Part shown: positions 13,702 to 19,147 of the stretch, in pieces
Position numbering within the stretch: position 1 is the stretch's first letter
Layout of the letters: every line of letters begins with the position of its first letter
Assembly (NCBI GenBank): GCA_019411365.1
Contig: DXQT01000016.1
Coordinates: 1 to 19,147, forward strand
Source: Roseburia sp.
GTDB lineage: Bacteria; Bacillota_A; Clostridia; Lachnospirales; Lachnospiraceae
Direction of reading: 5' to 3'
Length of the DNA: 19,147 nt
Made by a program: the position numbers and the translations under genes
Notes under the pieces: generated by a model
Told to the model about the DNA's origin: nothing
The model's input: only the letters and a program-made list of their open reading frames with translations
The model's database searches: none

Positions 13702-15945
13702 TTATTCAAACAAAATATTTTTGTATTTCGTATAACCTTCTTTTTTCATCTGCACGGATGCCTCTTTTTTGTCCCCTTCATGCGTAAACTCATACACATT
13801 ATAAGCACCGTCACGGTAGGCAAAATCCGCTCCGTTATCCTGATAATGCAGATAAGTTCCATTGCCCGGATACACGCGCATTTTCAAGGTATCATACGGC
13901 TTTTCACCGACGTACTGTGCCAGTTCATAAGTTGGGATCATGCCTCCCTCTTTTACGAACATCGGACAGGTATCAAGCGGTGCGTCTACCATATAATACT
14001 GTCTGCCCTGATATGGTTTCTTTGTCTCATAATCATACCAGACACCTTCCGGAAGATATACGATCTTTTTCGTCTCTCCCTGCTCTAAAACAGGTGCAGC
14101 TAAAAGATTTTCTCCGACTAAAAATTCACCGTTTAAGTTCCAGACTTCCGGATCATTCTCATAATGTAAAACCAGAGGACGCATAATCGGCAGTCCGGTC
14201 AGTTCACATTCGCGGAACAGATCATACAGGTATGGAAGTAACTGATATCTTAATTCCACAAATTTGCGGTAGATGCGGATCGTCTCATCATCAAACTGCC
14301 ATGGCTCCTGGAATGTACTTCCCATGGAAGAATGGTTACGGAACAGTGGGGAAAATGCACCAACCTGAACCCAGCGGCACATTAATTCCGGTGTACAGTC
14401 TGCACCAAATCCGCCGACATCCGTTCCCGCAAATGCAATTCCGCTCATACCGAGATTGCAGAGCTGTGGAACCGCCATTCTAAGATGTGCCCAGAGGCTC
14501 TGGTTATCTCCGGTCCATACGGTAGAGTATTTCTGTGTTCCTGCATAACATGCTCTTGTGATCACGAACGGTCTTCTTCCATCGGCTTCCTTTAATCCTT
14601 CATAAGTTGCCTTTGACATCAGATGTCCATAAACATTATGCATTGCCGCATGATCTGTCTTTTGATCCTCATCCGTAAAAACGACATCCTGTGGAAGTTC
14701 TCCACGGAAACTTGCAGGCTCATTCATATCATTCCATGTTCCTCGCACACCAAGATCCACTAAGAATTTCTGATTTTCTGCCCACCATTTTCTTACATCC
14801 GGCTTTCCAAAATCAGGATATACCGCTTCGCCCGGCCATACTTCATTGACGTATACTTCCCCTTCCGGTGTTTTTGCAAAATAATCATTCGCGATTCCCT
14901 CATCATACTTTGCATATCCCGGATCTAATTTCACACCCGGATCAATGATGCAGACAACCTTAAAACCATCCTCTGCGATCTCTTTTATGATTGCACCCGG
15001 TGCTCCAAACCCCTTTTCATTCCAGGTAAATACGCGGTACCCATCCATATAATCGATATCAAAATGGATCGTATCACATGGAATCTGCAGTTCTCTGTAT
15101 TTGTGTGCCACACGTCTGATATCATCAGCTGACATATAGCCCCATCTTGACTGATGATGTCCTAATGTCCAAAGCTGCGGCAGAGGGGTTCTTCCGGTCA
15201 GATAAGTATAGCCTTCCACAATATCCGTCATTTTTTCCCCGGAAATAAAATAATAATCGAGATTTCCGTTCTCTGCACTGTAATAATAGCAGGCGCTGTT
15301 CTCTTTTCCCAGATTGACATGTGATCTGTAAGTGTTGTCAAAGAACATTCCAAATACGCCCGCATCTTTTAATGTGATCAAAAACGGAATGGATTTATAC
15401 AATGCCTTAAAATCGTCCGTGTGTGCCTGTGGCAGATCGGAATTCCAGTTTTCATATTCATAATTTCTTTTATTTAAAACGCCTGTTTTATCTCCGAGTC
15501 CATAGAACTTTTCATCCCCGCTCATCTGCTTTACGACCATAACAGGATCTTCTTTTTCACCCTCCGCAGATACGGCATGTCCCTCAGACTCTAACGTTGC
15601 AAGTGCTTCATCGCTTAATTTCTTTTTTTTCTTTCGCTCTCCCCTGAAATCTGCACATAAAAGTGTACCGTCTTTTTTATAAAAATCGATCAAAAAATCA
15701 TCGTATACTTTGGCTGTCAGCTTATCTGTTTTAATCTGTACTGCTCCGCCTTCCTCAGAGACATCTACGGTAACCGGAAGTCTTTTATCTCCCTCGATTG
15801 CTTTTGAACGGTGGTCTTTCGACTGGTACGGAACAAATACATTCATGATCGTGTCCGTGACTGCCGTGACATACGCCGTTCCATGTTCAAATTCAAATTC
15901 TACTGTACTTCCATTGGTCTGATAAGAAAGTTTTTTTCCTAACAT
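13702..15945 (-). CDS. Glycoside hydrolase family 31 alpha-glucosidase
   Basis: This 747-aa GH31 enzyme probably releases glucose from alpha-1,4/1,6-glucans or maltooligosaccharides in the cytoplasm; no signal peptide is seen. Family motifs in order are FYGLGDKTG, LGHHQSRWGY, HFDIDYMDGYRVFTW, GTWNDMNEP with nucleophile D406, WTGDNQSLW with acid/base D480, and GTDVGGFGADCTPEL with SPLFRNHS. Residues about 101-132 form a highly charged insert beginning RGERKKKKKL. I chose the ATG at 15945 (MLGKKLSYQT) because GGAG lies 6 nt before it, whereas the ATG at 15957 has no ribosome binding site. It follows the 77-aa gene by 20 bp and is probably co-transcribed with it. No terminator was seen after the stop. 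Exact substrate cannot be read from sequence; glycogen/starch-derived sugars are inferred. Confidence 0.93.
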   Translation of the reverse strand: MLGKKLSYQTNGSTVEFEFEHGTAYVTAVTDTIMNVFVPYQSKDHRSKAIEGDKRLPVTVDVSEEGGAVQIKTDKLTAKVYDDFLIDFYKKDGTLLCADFRGERKKKKKLSDEALATLESEGHAVSAEGEKEDPVMVVKQMSGDEKFYGLGDKTGVLNKRNYEYENWNSDLPQAHTDDFKALYKSIPFLITLKDAGVFGMFFDNTYRSHVNLGKENSACYYYSAENGNLDYYFISGEKMTDIVEGYTYLTGRTPLPQLWTLGHHQSRWGYMSADDIRRVAHKYRELQIPCDTIHFDIDYMDGYRVFTWNEKGFGAPGAIIKEIAEDGFKVVCIIDPGVKLDPGYAKYDEGIANDYFAKTPEGEVYVNEVWPGEAVYPDFGKPDVRKWWAENQKFLVDLGVRGTWNDMNEPASFRGELPQDVVFTDEDQKTDHAAMHNVYGHLMSKATYEGLKEADGRRPFVITRACYAGTQKYSTVWTGDNQSLWAHLRMAVPQLCNLGMSGIAFAGTDVGGFGADCTPELMCRWVQVGAFSPLFRNHSSMGSTFQEPWQFDDETIRIYRKFVELRYQLLPYLYDLFRECELTGLPIMRPLVLHYENDPEVWNLNGEFLVGENLLAAPVLEQGETKKIVYLPEGVWYDYETKKPYQGRQYYMVDAPLDTCPMFVKEGGMIPTYELAQYVGEKPYDTLKMRVYPGNGTYLHYQDNGADFAYRDGAYNVYEFTHEGDKKEASVQMKKEGYTKYKNILFE

Positions 15946-15965
15946 ATGCTTCTCCATTTCTATTT

Positions 15966-16199
15966 TTACATTTTTGCAATGTCCTGTAATTCCTGTAACA
16001 GTTCAAGATCCGACTGCTGCACCTTCATGTTCGTCGTGATCGGTTCCTCACCCGGTTTTGTCACGGTAATCTCAATGATTGTTCCCTCCGTGATGCCGGT
16101 GGAAAATACTGCGTTTAGAAATGCAGCAAATTTCGGGTGATTTGCCGTGAATTTATTTTTTGCATTCATGATCTTCATTATTGATGCCGGATTTATCAT
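15966..16199 (-). CDS. Conserved-looking 77-aa protein of unknown function
   Basis: This small soluble protein (start MINPASIMKIMNAKNKFTAN) has an N-terminal helical, basic part (NKFTANHPKFAAFLNAVF), a beta-rich centre (GTIIEITVTKPGEEPITTNM) and a C-terminal acidic helix (QSDLELLQELQDI). The start is supported by AAGGAG 7 nt upstream. It is the first gene of a probable two-gene unit with the GH31 enzyme, with its own promoter at 16251-16279. I do not recognise a family with certainty; short spacing to GH31 may mean shared expression rather than shared function. Confidence 0.72.
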   Translation of the reverse strand: MINPASIMKIMNAKNKFTANHPKFAAFLNAVFSTGITEGTIIEITVTKPGEEPITTNMKVQQSDLELLQELQDIAKM

Positions 16200-16250
16200 C
16201 GCTTTTCTCCTTTTCCTGTGTGGGGGTGGTTATATTACTTTAGTACGGTT

Positions 16251-16279
16251 ATTATACTATAAGATGGCTGGTTTGTCCC
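16251..16279 (-). promoter_or_regulatory. Sigma-A-type promoter of the 77-aa/GH31 unit
   Basis: On the minus strand the -35 GGGACA (16279-16274, 4 of 6), a 17-bp spacer and a perfect -10 TATAAT (16256-16251) lie about 52 bp before the start at 16199. Confidence 0.62.
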
Positions 16280-16342
16280 GAAAATTTACGAAATTTATTT
16301 TCACAAATTTGGTGGAAAAGGTGTATCGGTGTGTTGTGAATG

Positions 16343-16382
16343 GCAGATTCCCCGGCACCTTAGGAAAGCACCGGAAATCTGC
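16343..16382 (-). terminator. Stem-loop after the ABC-importer operon, possible terminator
   Basis: GCAGATT (16343-16349) pairs with AATCTGC (16376-16382), extended inward by CCGG/CCGG with a bulge. It lies about 30 bp after the stop of the substrate-binding gene. No T run follows on either strand, so intrinsic termination is doubtful; it may stabilise the 3' end instead. Confidence 0.4.
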
Positions 16383-16410
16383 ATACATTCTATTCTACTA
16401 AATACTCTCT

Positions 16411-17460
16411 TCAATTTTGTTTTTGTGCGTTTTCGACGAACTGCATATCTACCAGTTCATCGTACTGATAGGTACCCTGATATACATCGGATGCAATGGA
16501 TACTTCCATATCATTTTTTACTGCCTCCGGTGTGATGATTCCATCGACACTCCAGAGTCCATCTTTATAGGCACGGTCGATCGCTGCTTCAATGTCTTCG
16601 GCCGGTGTGGTTGGAAATTCCTTTCCGGCAGCGCGGACCGCAGTTTTTTTATCCTGTGCAGCAGAAAGCGATTTTAACATTGCATTGACAAAGTGCTGTA
16701 CTGTCTCCGGGTCATTCCGGATGGTTGACTGTGACACACTGAGTACGGAGTAAGCGTAGTCTCCAAGATCTGTAAACTGGTAAAATGCATCCGTCCATAC
16801 ACCTGATTTCATACCGTCAACAATCTGTGGTTCCGCTGCCCAGGAGATATCTGCCTGACCGCTCTGTACCACGGCAACTGAGGTGGACATATCTGCCGGT
16901 TCCACCATCACTACATCCTTATCCGGATCAAGTCCAATTGACAGTAAAAGATAGCGCACACACAGATTCGGGCTGCCGCCAAATCTGCCGGAGTTGATCT
17001 TTTTTCCTTTGAAATACTGTGCAAGTTCTTCATCTGTATTTCCTGTGTATTCCTCGCCAACTGCCGCACACAGATACACATTAGCGCGGTTCACACAGTT
17101 GCAGACAGCAATCACCGGATCCGGGCAGTTCCCGGATGCATTCGGAATTGCATTTGAATCCACTCCACCGATTACTCCCCACGCATCCCCGCTCATCACC
17201 GACGTCACATGCGAGCCGCCCGTAGCCTGGATCACCTCCACATCAAGGCCTTCCTCCGCAAAAAATCCCTCCTGCTGCCCGATATAAAGTGGAAGATACC
17301 CGATCGAATGTAACGGCTCCGCAATCACGATTTTTTTGAGTTCCACACTCTCCTGCTGCGTTTTTCTTCCACTGCATGCTGTCGCAAATAAACTTGCTGC
17401 AAATACAACGTAAGCCAAACAACTGAACAATTTTCTCTTTAACATTTTCCTTTTAAACAT
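16411..17460 (-). CDS. ABC transporter substrate-binding lipoprotein, NMT1/THI5 or SsuA/TauA type
   Basis: This 349-aa solute receptor of a NitT/TauT-class importer has a basic N-terminus, a hydrophobic segment and a lipobox with Cys29 (LFATAC), so it should be lipid-anchored outside the membrane. The mature protein begins KKIVIAEPLHSIGYLPLYIGQQEGFF, typical of NMT1/THI5-like and sulfonate/nitrate receptors, followed by EEGLDVEVIQATGGSHV, GKKINSGRFGGSPNL and QSGQADISWAAEPQIVDGM. Known ligands of this superfamily include the thiamine precursor HMP, taurine, alkanesulfonates and nitrate; the sequence does not choose between them. Neither ATG (17460 or 17445) has a good ribosome binding site, so the start is uncertain. 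Permease and ATPase genes lie upstream in the same operon. Confidence 0.9.
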   Translation of the reverse strand: MFKRKMLKRKLFSCLAYVVFAASLFATACSGRKTQQESVELKKIVIAEPLHSIGYLPLYIGQQEGFFAEEGLDVEVIQATGGSHVTSVMSGDAWGVIGGVDSNAIPNASGNCPDPVIAVCNCVNRANVYLCAAVGEEYTGNTDEELAQYFKGKKINSGRFGGSPNLCVRYLLLSIGLDPDKDVVMVEPADMSTSVAVVQSGQADISWAAEPQIVDGMKSGVWTDAFYQFTDLGDYAYSVLSVSQSTIRNDPETVQHFVNAMLKSLSAAQDKKTAVRAAGKEFPTTPAEDIEAAIDRAYKDGLWSVDGIITPEAVKNDMEVSIASDVYQGTYQYDELVDMQFVENAQKQN

Positions 17461-17540
17461 TTCGACCCATTTTCACTTTTTAATATAATATGGACTCAGG
17501 TGCCCAAAGGTGTATCACAACATAGCGGCTGGTGTCCTCC

Positions 17541-18398
17541 TCACGCCTTACGATAAATCGCCAGATGTTCCGTCATCCATTTTTCCAGTTCCACCACCGC
17601 AAAATACATCACCATCGCAAGCAGCGACAGAACGATCACACCAACCCACACTAACGTGGTATCCAGAATAGTTCCCGCATAAATGACCATTCTGCCAAGT
17701 CCGTGCCCCGATGCGATAAATTCGCCGACGATTGCTCCCGCAAGCGCCAGTGAAATATTGATCCGGAGGTTTCCAAGCATCCACGGAAGCACTGCCGGAA
17801 CCACGACTTTTCCAAACACCTGCCATCTGGCAGCCCCCAGAGAATAAAGTAAGGTTTCCATCGACTCATCCACATTCTCCACCCCGCTGACCGTTGCAAG
17901 CGCACAGGATATTACCGTCATTAAAAATGCCAGCATCACTTTAGATGAAAAACCGATTCCAAACAGTACAATTAAAATTGGTGCAAGTGCCAGTTTCGGA
18001 ATTGCATTAAACATCACAAGATACGGCTCAAAAATCTTTGCAAACGTCTTTGACCACCAGAAGGACAATCCTAAAACTGCGCCGCCCAATGTTCCCGCTA
18101 AAAAACCGCCGATCGTGGACATCGAGGTAAAGTAGATATCATATGCAAGATTTTTCTCTTTCCACTGTACGATCGCAGTCTGTGCGATCAGGGACGGTGA
18201 GCTCCAGTAATAGTCATCGATCCACCCCAGACGTGCACTTATCTCCCAAAACAGCAGGATGGCGACCCCAAGCAGGATACGTCCTGCCCTTATCCCTTTT
18301 TTCTGTTTTCTCCGGTGTTTTTCTTCCCGCCTGTCTGCCTGCATCGCCAAAACGGATTTAGGTTCATAATACTCCACCTCATACGCTTCTTTTTTCAT
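17541..18398 (-). CDS. ABC transporter permease, NitT/TauT type
   Basis: This 285-aa integral membrane protein has a charged cytoplasmic N-terminus of about 38 residues (RREEKHRRKQKKG) and about six hydrophobic segments, beginning with ILLGVAILLFWEISARL. The ATPase-contact EAA-like loop reads YSLGAARWQVFGKVVVPAVL, with the expected G in LGA. It would form the channel for the lipoprotein's ligand. I chose the ATG at 18398, 8 nt after GGAGG; a GTG directly before it (18401) is possible. The start lies inside the end of the ATPase gene (20-nt overlap), showing translational coupling. The substrate-binding gene follows after 80 bp. Confidence 0.93.
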   Translation of the reverse strand: MKKEAYEVEYYEPKSVLAMQADRREEKHRRKQKKGIRAGRILLGVAILLFWEISARLGWIDDYYWSSPSLIAQTAIVQWKEKNLAYDIYFTSMSTIGGFLAGTLGGAVLGLSFWWSKTFAKIFEPYLVMFNAIPKLALAPILIVLFGIGFSSKVMLAFLMTVISCALATVSGVENVDESMETLLYSLGAARWQVFGKVVVPAVLPWMLGNLRINISLALAGAIVGEFIASGHGLGRMVIYAGTILDTTLVWVGVIVLSLLAMVMYFAVVELEKWMTEHLAIYRKA

Positions 18399-19147
18399 CA
18401 CTCATCCCTCCCATCAAGTGCTGTTTCAGATCCCAGAAATCTGTCTCCAGCATATCTTCCTGTTTTCTTGGCCGTTTCAAATGAACGGTAATTTTTTCTT
18501 TCACATACCCCGGACGACCGGAAAATACATAGATGATATCTGACAGATAAATTGCCTCATCCATATCATGTGTCACAAATAAAACCGTCTTATGAAAATC
18601 TTCCCAGATCTCTAACAGCCAGTTCTGCATAGACTGTCTCGTCTGCGCATCCAATGCACCAAACGGTTCATCTAACAGGATAATTTCCCTGTCATACAAA
18701 AGTGTGCGGAGGAGCGCCGCTCTCTGCCTCATTCCACCGGACAGCTCGCACGGATAATTTTTCTCAAATCCCGAAAGTCCGTACTTTTCCATCAGTGGCA
18801 GTGCCTGTTTTCTCGCTTCCCGCTTCGGCACGCCCTTTATCTCAAGTCCCAAAATAATATTGTCGATGATCGTACGCCACGGGAGAAGCATATCTTTTTG
18901 CAGCATATATCCAACGTAACCTTTTTCCCCTAAAATGCTTTTCTCTCCAATCGTAATATCTCCCGATGTCGGCGGCAGAAGTCCCGCCACAATATTAAAT
19001 AACGTCGACTTCCCACACCCGCTCGGCCCAATGATCGACACAAATTTTCCATGCGGTATCAAAATATTGACCGGACGGAGAACCTGACGCATCTCTCCAT
19101 TATTATAAAAACTTTTTGTAATGCCCGAAATTTTTATATCATGAAGC
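18379..19147 (-). CDS. ABC transporter ATP-binding protein, NitT/TauT type (5' end outside window)
   Basis: This ATPase powers the adjacent permease. All core motifs are present: Walker A GPSGCGKST, Q-loop YMLQKDMLLPW, signature LSGGMRQR, Walker B IILLDEPFGALD and H-loop FVTHDMDEA. The ATG at 19092 is not the true start: the frame stays open to the window edge, and the upstream codons read HDIKISGITKSFYNNGE, the normal beta-strand start of this family before VLRPVN. The gene is therefore truncated by the window, probably by only a few codons. Its last 20 bases overlap the permease start. It belongs to the same leftward operon; any promoter or riboswitch controlling it lies outside the window. 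Confidence 0.94.
   Translation of the reverse strand, partial: LHDIKISGITKSFYNNGEMRQVLRPVNILIPHGKFVSIIGPSGCGKSTLFNIVAGLLPPTSGDITIGEKSILGEKGYVGYMLQKDMLLPWRTIIDNIILGLEIKGVPKREARKQALPLMEKYGLSGFEKNYPCELSGGMRQRAALLRTLLYDREIILLDEPFGALDAQTRQSMQNWLLEIWEDFHKTVLFVTHDMDEAIYLSDIIYVFSGRPGYVKEKITVHLKRPRKQEDMLETDFWDLKQHLMGGMSDEKRSV

Noticed and set aside
1..19147. CRISPR array, tRNA, rRNA or group II intron
   Set aside because: No regularly spaced direct repeats, no cloverleaf with a TTCRA-type arm and no intron domain V motif were seen.

Overview
The window looks like a chromosomal segment of a Gram-positive, spore-forming anaerobe of the class Clostridia, most likely family Lachnospiraceae (Roseburia/Agathobacter-like). 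The evidence is low-to-moderate GC, AGGAGG-type ribosome binding sites, a GlgC plus GlgD pair, SpoVG, a DnaD-type plus DnaC/DnaI-type replication gene pair, a long (392 aa) PRPP synthetase, and a DUF6465-like protein. This placement is inferred from gene content and sequence style, not from a search.

Layout. Positions 1-955 hold no convincing gene. They carry two copies, in opposite orientation, of a large palindromic repeat with internal hairpins; the first is cut by the window edge. Next comes a leftward block: glgC and glgD (ADP-glucose pyrophosphorylase subunits, overlapping by 4 bp) followed by spoVG and a strong terminator. A divergent promoter region separates this from rightward murC. 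Behind murC lies a 323-bp intergenic region with a terminator and two tandem pairs of perfect DnaA boxes (TTATCCACA). It leads into a rightward replication/nucleotide block: a DnaD-domain primosome protein, a DnaC/DnaI-like AAA+ helicase loader and PRPP synthetase (prs). Convergent terminators close this block.

The rest of the window is leftward. In order of increasing coordinate it holds: an HPr-like protein with an altered phosphorylation loop, co-transcribed with a Lys/Ala-rich DUF6465-like protein; an 841-aa membrane-anchored protein with a C39-peptidase-like C-terminus that appears to lack the catalytic His; a 165-aa Pro-rich protein with an Arg/Cys-rich tail and a possible sigma-K promoter, a spore-coat candidate; a 77-aa protein upstream of a GH31 alpha-glucosidase; and an ABC importer (substrate-binding lipoprotein, permease, ATPase) whose ATPase gene runs off the right edge.

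How it fits together. GlgC/GlgD make ADP-glucose for glycogen, and GH31 releases glucose from alpha-glucans. MurC starts peptide assembly on the peptidoglycan precursor. DnaD and DnaI prepare helicase loading under an array of sites for the initiator DnaA, and Prs supplies PRPP for nucleotides. The two most noteworthy items are the structured inverted repeat pair with compensatory changes and the DnaA-box array in front of the helicase-loading genes.
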